Source: Ignelater luminosus
Lineage: Eukaryota > Arthropoda > Insecta > Coleoptera > Elateridae
NCBI GenBank assembly: GCA_011009095.1
Contig: VTPC01000810.1
Span: 190,606-254,605 of the forward strand
Length of the DNA stretch: 64,000 nucleotides
Direction: 5' to 3'
Shown here: positions 50,363 to 61,975 of the stretch, piece by piece
How positions within the stretch are numbered: the stretch's first letter is position 1
How the letters are laid out: every line of letters begins with the position of its first letter
Program-made: the position numbers and the translations under genes
Notes under the pieces: model-generated
Told to the model about the DNA's origin: nothing
The model's database searches: none
The model's input: only the letters and a program-made list of their open reading frames with translations

Positions 50363-52313
50363 GAATTCATTCAGTTATAATTTGTTGGAACAAACTCGTA
50401 AATACAAAGAGAATTTTTTTCCATGTTAACTACAAAGTGGATTAGAAATTAATGCGTTCGCATGAATTCCCAAAAATCCTTTTAATATTCTCCGCGAAGA
50501 AAAATCAAAACAAAAACAACAAAAATAGTAACACGTAATTCTTTAGTATAAAAGACAATAGGGGCGTAAATTTGAGAAATAAAAAAAATGTCGCTATAAA
50601 AATCCGACCTACTAGGTAGGAAATGAATGTGTGGAATGCGCCGTGCGAGGTGTGGGGTTTGGTTCCCAGAAGCAGCGTTGCGGATTCGCGGACAGTTAGA
50701 ATGACATGGAAGCGGTCGACGACCCACTATGCAGCAAAACTTCGGTTCTAGTTGCCTTCTTCATGGGAAATGTCGCAGGAGAGTGAACAAATCCCGATAA
50801 CCTACTTATAATATTACAAACGTATCTTCAAAAGAATTTATGTGGGATGCGCGTCTCTAAAACTACTTTGCTCATATTATATGTATGCTATTTTTTGCAT
50901 AATTTTAAATCTGAAATGAATGGTTCGAATTATGAAAGCAAAAAAGAATAGCATAACGAAACAGTAATTCGATTGAAATCTTATGGTTACATTTTTTGTA
51001 TGTCTTCTCATTGTGGTAATAAATAATTTTTTTTCATATTTAATTAATTACTGGTCTTACAACTCCTTTACAAGTCTTCATTTGAATAATAATCGAATTC
51101 CTGTAGTATTATTTCCCGTCACTATTTCCATTGGAATTCAATTCATATAATTTGCTAAATTCTAGAAATTTATTATTACGAAAAGAAATAAACAAAGGAA
51201 AAATCCACGTGTAATTATTACGTAAAAAAACCCAAAATATATATACAAGAACAAGAAAGCACACGTGCGACCATTTAAAAGTTTAAAGAGCGGGCGGCTG
51301 CCGTTCGGGGTGCTAATTACAGGTTGCGGACAACGCTGTCGATGACCATGACACACGTGATTATTACTACCTCAAACACCAGTACATAATAGCTTTGAGC
51401 AGCTAACATTAAACTGGATTTTAAATAATTAGAGGAACACAACTCGTACCATGTATATCACTTGTGTGCATTAAGTAGGTAACTGTTTAAAAATGTTGTG
51501 TGGTTTTATGTACAGAGATAAAAATAACTTGCCACAATTCTTTCTTATCGATAAACACGTATAATTGACACTTTGTGTTAAGTTTAACAATTAAAACAAT
51601 AAGCGCAACAAATTGTCCCTTTTTACGACTGCAGTGATAAATTGTTTATAGATGGAGGTATAGATTAACAGTTTAATTTGTAGAGAGACTGATCAATTCT
51701 CATCTATAACTGTACAAATCACAATTCAAATCAATTACTTATTGCTTTTTTATCAACTTTATTGCAAAAAATCGTCAAATATCTGTTTGAAAACTCGAAC
51801 ATAAAATCGTTCCTGAAAAGGGTTTTTTAGACTTTTCCAAGTCGCACAATACTTTGATGTAAAGCTCTCTATTAACTCTATTAACTGAGTTCATACGTCA
51901 AAAATGTTGAATAATTCTTGGCTTATGTGTTTTGCACTTTATTTGTTGAAACCAATCTCAATACGTTAATACACGTAGGTAAGTCGATCTAATCTAGAAG
52001 ATTGTCTTCCTGAAATTAATCAAAATTATGCCGAAAAGTTGGATCATAAACGTTTTGCAACTTCTTCTACATGTGCTATCCCTTACAGACTATTAACGTA
52101 GATACGATTTGCACCACGCTAAAACTCACCATAATGATTGCATACCGAGAAATCGACAACACAATGACTATAAGTAAACTTGAATAACTAATACATGTTG
52201 GCTTTAGTGATAAAGAAAATTGGAAAAGTTTCTCTATGTTGGTATTTCACGCATCACTTGTGATGAGCCTTCTGTGTTACATAGAGCCCTCGAAATGGTT
52301 TCTATTATAAAGT
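50363..52313. other. Non-coding stretch, two small GC-rich patches
   Basis: Patches at 50630-50760 and 51290-51350 stand out in base composition. Neither gives a recognisable peptide. The rest is AT-rich. Confidence 0.45.
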
Positions 52314-52315
52314 TA

Positions 52316-53608
52316 CGAGGGTCGTTTGAAAAGTCCGTGCAAAGTCAGAGAGATGGCACTACTGGCGCATATCGACGTTATGTTTAGTTAGTAGCATCTC
52401 TTGGAAGAACACACACCAAGTTTCAGTCAGATCGGTCTATTTCTTTGTGTTTGGCATTCGTTTGAATCGAGGAAGTCGAGTGATTTTCAAAAAATGAACG
52501 AAAAAGAATTTCGTGTGTTGATTAAAGATTACTTTATGAAAGGCAAAACGCCTCAGGAGACTAAAGAGAAGCTTGATAAACATTATGGTGACTCTGCACC
52601 TTCGATTAGAACAGTTTATAAGTGGTTTCAAAATTTTCGGAGTGGCCATATGGGCACAAGTGACGCTGAACGTTCTGGACGCCCTGTTGAGGTTACTACT
52701 CCAGAAATCATTGATAAAATCCATGATATGGTGATGGATGACAGAAGAGTGAAGGTGCGTGAGATTGCTAGTGCTGTAGGCATCTCGAATGAACGGGTAC
52801 ATAATAATTTGCATCAACATTTGGACATGACAAAGCTATCCGCAAGATGGGTGCCGCGATTGCTCACGCTTGACCAAAAACGAAATCGTGTGAAGTGTTG
52901 CAAGGACGGTTTGCAGCTGTTCCAGAAGAATCGGCAGGACTTTAAACGTCGTTTCGTCACTGTGGATGAAACATGGATACATCACTACACTCCTGAGATC
53001 AAAGAACAATCTAAACAATGGGTTACCAAGGAGGAATCTGCGCCAAAAAAAAGCGAAGACCGTTCCTTCGGCCGGAAAGATTATGACGACTGTCTTTTGG
53101 GATTCGCAAGGAATAATCCTCATCGACTATCTGGAAAAGGGTAAAACTATTACAGGTGCATTTTATTCGTCGTTATTGGACCGTTTAAAAACCGAGCTGC
53201 AAGAAAAACTCCCACGATTGGCCCACAAGAAAGTCCTTTTCCATCACGACAACGCACCAGCTCACGCCTCAGCAGTTGTGGTCGCAAAATTAATGGAAAT
53301 AGGGTTCCAACTCGTTTCACATCCCCCCTATTCTCCAGACTTGGCTCCCTCGGACTACTATTTGTTCCCCAATTTGAAGAAATATCTGACGGGAAAAAGA
53401 TTTTATTCAAACGAGGAGGTGATTGCAGAAACGAATGGCTATTTTTCAGACTTGGACAAATCCTATTATTCAAAAGGGATCAACAAACTAGAGCAGCGTT
53501 GGACGAAGTGTATAAGCCTAAAAGGAGACTATGTTGAAAAATAAAAAAGGTTTACCCCAAACACTTAAGTAGTTTTTATTTTTGCACGAACTTTTCAAAC
53601 GACCCTCG
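52316..53608 (+). mobile_element. Mariner element, copy 2 (complete ends)
   Basis: This 1293-bp element is flanked by TA (52314-52315 and 53609-53610), with the same terminal repeats as copy 1. One mismatch in the 3' repeat reads AAGTTCG where the 5' repeat has AAGTCCG. Its orientation is opposite to copy 1, so the pair forms inverted repeats about 14 kb apart. The QNFPEG exon of ZIP11 lies between them. This copy is upstream of the exons seen, in what is probably another ZIP11 intron. Confidence 0.96.
52494..53544 (+). pseudogene. Mariner transposase, copy 2, frameshifted
   Basis: The start is the ATG of MNEKEFRVLIKDYF at 52494; an in-frame ATG 93 bases upstream gives a longer frame that does not match the family. 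The protein shows two HTH regions, WVPRLLT, TVDETWIHHY, HDNAPAH and YSPDLAPSDYYLF, with the mariner D,D34D spacing, and ends GDYVEK. An eight-A run (53045-53052) sits where one base fewer would keep the frame, so the N-terminal and C-terminal halves are in different frames. The lesion is the same as in copy 1, with one further G-to-A change beside it. Start, stop and overall length (1051 bp) are identical to copy 1. Confidence 0.93.
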
Positions 53609-54224
53609 TAGTCAAGTTAGGAGGTGAGATTCGCCAGGTCATTATCAAGGGTTCTTATGAGAGACAAATATCCCAGTTTCTTAGAAACCGTTTATCGCAG
53701 CTCAACCAAATCTTGAATACTATTTATTACCATGTTACGTATTTTAAGCTCATAGTTTTTAAATCTGATAAAAAAAGAACTTTTGCAGAACTTTTATCAC
53801 TAATTTTCACTTTCAAGTCGTGTTTTACCACATTCTTGGTTCAAAATTTTAAAAACTAGCCGAAATCTGGTAATTATCTGAGCTCAATTGACAGTCAGTG
53901 TTGCCACCTATAATGTAAAAAAAATGATGTCTATATCTTTTGTGATTATAAAACAACAGGGTCTTTTGTACACAAAAAGTAAACTTTCGAGTACAAGCGA
54001 AAAACTAAAAAGTTTAGTTTTTATAACGGTTTTCCAGTTTTTAGTTTTATTTATGAAATTTTTTCAACAGTGAACAGTGCCCAATGCAGAAGGCAGTGCT
54101 GAACTTTCTTTTCCTTCCAGGTTCTTGTATTGTTTCCTGTTTTTGTTGTGGCTCGTTGTGTTTGTGAGCTTGTTTTGTTGTTGTGTAGAAGTTTGTTTTT
54201 AATTATTATTTTGTACTGCCAAGA

Positions 54225-55778
54225 ATGAGCAAACCGAAAGGGGTTTCCAAAAAAAAAGAAAAGAGTGTTCAGTGGCAAAAGGTATGATCCTAAAGCAATA
54301 CTTTAATTGACAACACCTACGGAATCTCAAGAACGGGAAGAAGTAGCCCCTGGTTCTGCAGCTTCCGGCTCAAAAGTTGGTAGCAATCTGAAGGATTATG
54401 AAGATGTCTATAACATAGTAAATATGAAAGGATTAGTAGTAAACTCATTCGCAAAATACAAAAGCTGTAGTGGGGGCATCACACTTGGAATTCGCTCTAG
54501 GAAAAGAGCCCACTGCTGCAGAAACGTTTTGCAGGGTGATGAACCTACCACCACCAACGCTGAAAGTTCAACCGATCAAAAAGGTAAGCCACTGACTTTT
54601 TCATTCTGCATGAGACGTAAGATACTTTCATTGCGCTGCATCTGGTTTGATATATATATCACTGAACTGCTTGCAGGTGCTCCTGTCTGCTACAAAACAG
54701 ATTGGGAAAATTCTATGGCTGCTGCTGTGGAGGAGGCATGTCTCTTGGGTGGAAAAAGAGATATGTCAATATCTATCGATGGCACCTGATGAAAGAGGAG
54801 GCATACATCTATGAATGAGATTGTGGTAGCTGCGAGTTTAGATTCAGGAAAGATAGTTGACATAGACGTGATATCGAAGTATTGCAGGTGCTCCAATGAA
54901 AACTCTCGCATCAATGGCTACCTGGCGAATTACCCCGGTGCTAGTAGACGGATAGAAGTCATTGAGGCAGAGAGAATCTTTTATTGCTCACTACCTACTT
55001 ATAACGTGAGGTGTACTCAGTATCTAGGTGATGGAGATTCAAAAAGATTTTTAAATGTCGTTAAAAAAACCTTATGGGGATGCCGTCAATATTGAAAAGT
55101 TGGAATGTGTAGGACACATACAAAAAAAAGTGAATGAGAAAGGGCGGCTGACCGATGTAACGATTGATAAAATTCAAACATTTTATGGCCTTGTTACTAG
55201 AAGAAATGTGGGTAATTTGGATAATATGAAAAAAGCTGCATGGTCAACCTTGTTTCATACAGATTCAAACGATGATTCGCCGCCTCATCAGCTTTGCGAC
55301 CTGGACTGGTGTAAGTACAAAAAATGTTCTGAGGAAAACAAGCAGTGCAAACACTCAGAAAACGTCAAACCAATTCTTAGGGACTTGGCAAAGCATTCTC
55401 TGTTGGAAAAGTGTCTCCATGGAAAGATCCAAAACGTTAACGAGAGTCTCAGCAACTCAATATGGTCAAGAATCCCTCAAAATATATTTGCGTGGTTTGA
55501 AATCCTTGACGTTCGGTGCATACGAGGTCGCCGCCTGCTTCAATGACGGAAATACTGCGGGATTCAGCATTTTGCAAGAGCTCAGTATCGAGCTTGGTGT
55601 GTTCTGCATAAAACGATTAAAAATAGAAGACTTAGACAGAATTAAGAATTCTGAAAATGATTTTGAAAACGCTTCAAAGTTGGCAAGGTAACAGAAGTCT
55701 CGAGCAAGAAAGCAACTCGAAGAATCATTTGCAGAGGCTGAGAAAGCAAATCCGCCCTACAGAGTAGGATTATTTTAG
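54225..55778 (+). pseudogene. Mutator-like transposase (PF20700-type), degraded
   Basis: The order of motifs matches the Mutator-like transposases found in many arthropod genomes. A short basic N-terminus (MSKPKGVSKKKEK, then RYDPKAIL after a shift) may be a psq-type HTH remnant. SIDGT (54772-54786) is followed at once by two stops where Trp-x-Lys-Arg is expected, then KRRHTS, SGKIVDIDVISKYCRC and YLGDGDSK. KPYGDAVNIEKLECVGHIQK, GRLTDVTIDKIQTFYG, CLHGKIQNVNES, FGAYEVAACFNDGNTAGF and a tail ending at TAG (55776-55778) follow. The likely catalytic acids are the D of SIDGT, the D of GDGDSK and the E of QNVNES. Frames change near 55055-55095 and 55490, and an extra stop is at 55689. Terminal inverted repeats were not found. 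Confidence 0.87.
54584..54676 (+). other. Candidate intron in the Mutator-like gene, length divisible by three
   Basis: GTAAGC after AAAAAG and TTGCAG before GTGCTCC form a good donor-acceptor pair 93 bp apart. Removal or retention keeps the frame. The intervening 31 codons (rich in Phe, Leu, Arg, Cys) have no counterpart that I recognise in the family, which supports an intron. Confidence 0.6.
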
Positions 55779-57193
55779 CAAGATCGTTTTTTTTTTATTG
55801 TGTGATACTAAAATGTAAAAATACGTTTACTATGTTACTCTTATTTTGTTCTTGTTAAAATCTGGCATATTTATGAGTTGCCGCCCGACCTTGCTCACTT
55901 TGAAAAAATATTAGAAGCACTTCCAGTTGCCTTAGAGATCTGCGGTTTGCAGCTTTCCGTGGGGAAATAAGTGTAGGTTAAAAAAACCAGAATAAACAAA
56001 TTCGATTTTTAAATTTTTTGTTGGGACTTGTCTCTTAAGGTAACTAGTTACGGCATGGTATGACAACGGATGCTTCCACTTTTCGACAATTCAGAGAATA
56101 ATCGGGGCGTTTTTGCTGCTAAACAGCAATGGGCGATATATAGTCTTTTCAACCATGGTTGGTGTCAGTCAAAAAATGACGCAAAGGAACTAACAGAAGG
56201 GAAATATCAAGGTCCTTTTCGCAGTATCTGTTACATTAGAGACCACAACAAACTGGGATGACGACAAGAAAATCTATGTATGTTTGCTATACGCTATATC
56301 ATTATGACTAACTGCCACGGCCATCTTTTTCCTACGCAGAAATTTCATAAGTCAGGCGAAACGGATTTAAGATCGAAGCATATTCAGGAACATTTTGTCA
56401 AAAATTAATTTACATTTCTAAACGATGTTGCAAGCCAATGAGAATTTTTGTGATCACGATAGGGTCTTTGCAAAAATCTCGAGATAGTTGACATCATCAA
56501 TTCAACGCTGTTTCCGTTCGCTCAAGTGTCAGAGCGTCTTTTCACTCAATTGGGTATTAAGATGACGTCCGGGCTTGTCACCTGAATGCAATTGCTACGT
56601 CTTCACGTTCCTGCGCTTCACACAGAACTGTGCAGCCGGTTGACAATGAGACAGAGCTGAAGAAAGTTATCACAAAGTTCTCAAAAGGTGTGACTTTTAG
56701 TCTTATTGGTGTTGGTAGGATTTTCAGTCCTCATTTCTAAATAAAACTTCCCTCTTGAGATATTTGAGATTCTTGTCATTTTGGACATGTTGCTTTTGAT
56801 GTCAAGGAGGTAACGTAGTTCTTTCAAAGTTTTCCAAGGCATAAAAATGTCAAAATTTCGTTGTCTTCAAAAAAAGAAGAGAAAAGCTTAGATTTTTCTT
56901 TGAAAATGGTTGACCAAAAGTCAACATAGCAATTCAGAGATCTGCTTTTTGTCAAATCTACACGAATGGGAAACTTCTTTTCAAGCAGGCAAAATTTGTT
57001 TTTATGATGTGTCAGAGATTTCTTCTTGTTTTGTTCACCAACGACTTATCATATCAAAACGCAACTTGCTATGAACAGTAAGAATGTAAGGTTACTAGTT
57101 TGTTTAATTACAAGAATGAACATTAACACTGTTTGTTCTGTTTTGGTGCATTCACTAAACGCATATTTTCTTTGTTTTTAGTTCACAAACACA
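55779..57193. other. Non-coding stretch after the Mutator-like gene
   Basis: No clear 3' inverted repeat for the Mutator-like element was found. A 63-codon frame at 56070-56261 has no recognisable family. The sequence around 56500-56570 translates to a weak hAT-like string that I do not accept. Confidence 0.45.
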
Positions 57194-57560
57194 GTGGATT
57201 CCCAAGGATATCCGTAGGTAGCGAAAGAGAAGATTTAACGAGAAAATGCCACCGAAGGTGGCTTCCATTTAGAAGATTTAACCTCTTTATAGCTGCTGAT
57301 TTGATTTACTAGCGTTGCGAGCTGTACTGTACGTTGGATTCCGATGTTCCAAGGACATCCATCAGGCCACCACACCAGTGGTGGCGTTGTATTTAAATCG
57401 GTGATGGGCAAAGAGAAAAAACAAAACGGTTGCTTTCAAAACAGTGTTTTGTGTGGTGAGATGTGTGAGAACAAGTATGTGTTTGTGTGGTGATGTGTGA
57501 GTTGTCTTGGTGCTGTGTTCTGTGGACTGTTACTGTTCCGGAATTTGCCTTCATAGCCAA
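57194..57560 (+). repeat. Hairpin-rich segment, relative of 22.2 kb, copy B
   Basis: GTGGATTCCCAAGGATATCC (57194) is repeated as GTTGGATTCCGATGTTCC followed by AAGGACATCC (57333). Each repeat is followed by a perfect hairpin: GCCACC-GAA-GGTGGC (57248-57262) and GCCACCAC-ACCA-GTGGTGGC (57366-57385). A TG-rich stretch (about 57450-57525) then leads to CTGTTCCGGAATTTGCCTT (about 57534), which differs at one base from the counterpart near 22597. Compared with copy A, the CC-x-CC-GAA hairpin differs at two positions and both changes are compensated on the other arm. Confidence 0.42.
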
Positions 57561-60500
57561 GGGAGTAGCAAAAAGCCGAGGAGCGCTAACTTAAAGGAAA
57601 GAATGAATGAAAAACAGACCATTAAGTTTTGAATGTTTCAATATGTATTAATTTAGCCAGATGCTGACATACTATTACAGCAGATTTCATGAAGGTTCTA
57701 AATCACCTTCATCACGTATGTATTTAAGGGAGTCCCTTTGCCCATGCCCTAGTCAAAGAATACATTGCGCAGAGCAACAAATTTATTAGATTTTTTGTCA
57801 AGATGCATCTTCAAGATGTTTTGTTATTCTGGGATTCCTCGTAATTTTTGGATATGACCGTCTTCGATTTGTCCTGGATTCTGCTACTCTTTCATTGATT
57901 AACATTACTATACCAAATATACTGCAGCCATTGAACAGTGAAATTGAATAGCAAGAAAAGTCACTTAACACCTTAGTAACTAGCTTATTTATCTCTCATC
58001 CAATCAAATCTGTGTTTAGGTTTTATTATGTTTTGTCTATTTTACATTTCAATGTTTATTACCACTTTTCTTATTGGTCTTGGCACTCTTATGTTCTAGA
58101 ATATTTGATTATAGCCCTAAACTATACTTGCAAAATGGTATTTTTGAAGCTTACCCTTTACTTTGTGCTTTTATTTTCTTTGGTTTTAACTTTCAATATA
58201 AACTAACTAATTATTTAAAGCATCAAGCTATTTAAGATCCCTTAAAAAATAAAACTCTCTACTAAAACAACGCGTTTGCAACAGCAAGGTAAGGAGAGGC
58301 TAAGGAATGCAAAACGTCAAAAACATCAATCGTAAAACAAGAGATGCAGTTGATGCAAATTAGTTATGGAAAACGGGAAAAATAAAACAAAATACTGCAC
58401 TACATACATATAAGTGAATTTCAAATAGTTAATATGTAGTAATTAGTGCCTACTAGGTTTCTCCTGTCAATAAGCTTGATAACTAATGTACGATAGTAAT
58501 AAGCGTGAAAATATCTTTAAGCAATATGTTGCATGTTAAATGTTATACCTGCAGTGTTAATAGCTAGCGTGCAGATAATGGTTTCTAGATCGTATTTTAA
58601 ATTATAACGAATTTATTACATGCATTCCTGTAGAAAGTAGTTAAAACTAAAGTTCTTTGTGTCTTCTCATCTTATAAATTATAATTATTATCTATTACAA
58701 CATACTAAACTAGTGGTAACCTTTGTTTAGTCAGTTTAGTGGTTATAACATATAACATGCATGTTTCTCGAAGCTAGCATTCAGCATACTTAACCCAAAA
58801 TGCAAAAATTACATAACTTCTAGAAAAAATTCTGAATGATATAACTATCTATTTATAAAAATAATATAACTCTTCAGCCTTCTACAATAGTATCTATTCA
58901 ACAGAATAGAGCTTGATCTTACAAAATTGTAATGTTCATTTTAATATGTTACTTTAAATCCCCGAATTCTCTCATGTAAGCATTATTTAATATTCCAGTT
59001 ATCAAGATTCAGTTAGGGTACTTTCTCCAACGGCGTTGGTAGGTAGAATTTAAACGTCGGGTATAACAACAAACGTCTACTTTTTTGACGCAATTAGAAT
59101 TTCATCAAACAGTTGATTGTTTATAAAGAAAACATTTTACAGTCCCCGTGGTAAATATTTAATCAAAATCGGTGTAGACATCCAATCAGTGCAAATTACT
59201 ACGTTAATGCAAAAAAGTAGACGAAGCGAGCTTCCAAGAATCACACATTCTAAGTGAGGTTAATAGACAAAGAAATGTGCAACTATTTATATTAATTAAT
59301 ATTAATTTAATGGTAACTTGTTTTTCCAGTTTGAGTGTTTACAGTAAATCGATTTCATTACAGATATTACTAACTATTAACCAGTACATAATTGTTTTTA
59401 AAGAGGAATAATTTTAAAAACACGTTTTGCAATAAAACTATCAGATTTAATTACATTATTTTTACGACACCTTTTCTTACTTTTATTATTATGAAAACTG
59501 GTGTAATGTAATGAGCACTATAAACAATGATTGTCTATTGATGCCTAACAAGCAGTAATGCTTGAAAATTATTATTCAAAGAAAAATCTACAAAGACTAG
59601 TCTTATGCCATCCTTTAACATCAACAGTTATCAAGTAGTTTAATAAGATTTAGTGTTAAAGTTTCAAGGCATTAACTATACAGCCAACAATCAAAACTAA
59701 ATAATAGACAGTCAATTTAAAACTATTCAGTATTTTGTTTCACACGATCTCATCCCCCTTGGTTACAGAAATTACTTCAAAAAGTATCATATCATCAAAA
59801 TTCTACTATCTCCAAGATACATTATATCCAGATCCTATTTCAAATTTCTTGCGTTTTCAATATCTTCGATTCATGTCCTGTGAAGTCGTGATTTCGACGT
59901 GATTTCTACTAGTACAGTAGGTAGCTACTTCATCATTCAAACAAAATGTTCATTCTTTGCTATATCTCTTGTTGTCTTTGCCTCGTAGACATTATCTCCG
60001 ATTTTCTACTATTATCTTTTATATTTAGAAAACTTCCCAAGTCATTTTCCGAGTTAAATGTCCTGACCATTTTGAAGACAATCAATGCGTAAAAATTCAA
60101 AGTCAAGACTACCGACAGCAGATAATGAAGACTAAGAACTGACTAATTTTTATGCTATAAATTATGTTCTTGAAGTTTGTACCTAACCCTCCGGATTACC
60201 CTGTACACAATGTTACATGTTATTCACAACATAATGCGATGATTCACGTCATATGAGTCTTTTTAAACATGTAACGCTCGAGACGCCAAAACGAAAATGT
60301 AGAATTCACCCACCTGCTGTTGCTTTAACGTCTTCTGTCTCAAAATGTTTCTTTGAAGAAAAAAGGTATGGTGTTGTTAAGTAATTGATCGTAGAAAAGA
60401 AATAATCTCCAGCTCTTTAATTTTGACTTCTTTCAATCTGTAACTTTCAAAAAATACTGCTTATTATTAACAGTTGCGTTATTAACAATGAACGGACTGG

Positions 60501-61975
60501 CTTAGTCGCGACGGCGCACTATCGATTTTAAGTAGTCCAAATAAATTTTATACACGTGGCATGCGTCGTATGTGAGCATTCCTTACTAGATTATCATAAA
60601 AGAGTACAAACACAAGTGACATATTTATTCATTTTAGAAATACTATCATATCGCTCCCAAGTCAAGCGCGCAAGCGTGCGCCGCTGTCTGCCGCGTGTAA
60701 TGCTAACTGTTAAGGAACGCAGAAAAGTTTATGCGACATAATAGTTTAGAATTCAACTAGTCAGTTGGAATTTGACTTTTCATAAACAAAAGAGGTCTCG
60801 TGTTTCGACCACTCTCAGATTGTTTACTGAGACTTGAGTCATTTAAAAGACTCCTACGATGAGGTATGTCGTTGAAAAGCGAATTAAGAAAGTCTTATAA
60901 CAACCAGACTTAACCTAACTTCACGCCTGTAATAGCCACTGAATTGAAAATGGTTTGATATTGTGTGAATAACCGAAACATGGTGATTAGTTCCTTCTAA
61001 GGCAAGAAAACTCGTTTATATGATTTCTGATTATGATGCTGCTTACGCACAAGACATGCTGCATAGACTGAGTCATTGCAAAACTATTGGCAGTTATTAT
61101 CAGCGTCATCATTAGGACATATTTGGAGAAAATCCATTTTAAATTTTGTTTCTCCATTATCATGGTCAAGACGGCCGAGGCATTTCGACTTGTTCGTAAT
61201 GGTAAATAAGTGAAAGCATATAAACTGCGATAATATAATCTTTTCGTGAACTATTGTAATTTATAAAGATTTTAGTTATTGTCTTTGGAATCTTGGTTTA
61301 CCAATTTTATATCCATGTTTTTCCGTAACCAAAACGTGTTGACTTTGAAGATTACCTAACGGACATCGTCAGCTGATGAAACTTCCAATACTAGTCTAAA
61401 TTGACTTTGGACTCATGCAAAGTACAATGTGATTGAATTTTCCTGTAAAGATGCCAAGGCTGATTTTCAAGTTATACGCCAGCGTTTGGTAAAGTGTCAC
61501 ATGATCGTTTGATGCTCGGGAGTCGTCGACAAATCGAGATAGTTCGAGGAGCACAGATGCATGATCTCCGATGCCTATTGCATTTAGTAAGAATAAATTC
61601 ATAGATCGATCAACCAGGCGACAGGTAATAATGAAAAAGCCGTTGAGAAAACAATATTTTCAGTGGGAACCACATTTCGTATATGTTCAAGATAATAATG
61701 GCTTCTATTTTAATACAACAATTTTTAAAAAGTAATACAATAATCAGTCATCTCTTTTTTATTTTTAAAATTAAAGATTTAGTAGGCAGAGGAACACCTA
61801 CCCCCTAAGACATTAAAAGCACAATGTCATGGCTTTCTCTGTTTCCTGTAATTAAAAACTGCACAGAATCTGAAAGTCTTCAAGCTTCTCAACTGGCGTT
61901 TCTACATTTGGCCCAACAGTCAAGTGGCCTGAGGATTCCAAGGCCTGGAAAGCAGTATATCTTAAACTGTTCTAT
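57561..61975. other. AT-rich non-coding stretch
   Basis: No gene was recognised. A short GC-rich patch at 60665-60700 contains GCGCGCAAGCGTGCGC. I searched here for upstream ZIP11 exons without success. Confidence 0.5.

Noticed and set aside
53045..53052. Programmed -1 frameshifting at the mariner A-run
   Set aside because: The downstream frame needs a +1 (or -2) shift, so the classic A-AAA-AAG -1 site does not restore it.
56480..56570. hAT dimerisation-like peptide with SERLFTQLGIKM
   Set aside because: Only a short weak resemblance, no neighbouring hAT domains and stops close by; chance is likely.
60301..60365. A possible ZIP11 microexon on the minus strand ending before a gtgggtg donor
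   Set aside because: The only phase compatible with the 45283 exon start runs into a TAA, and the acceptor would be a poor AAG. No similarity to the expected FESAR boundary.
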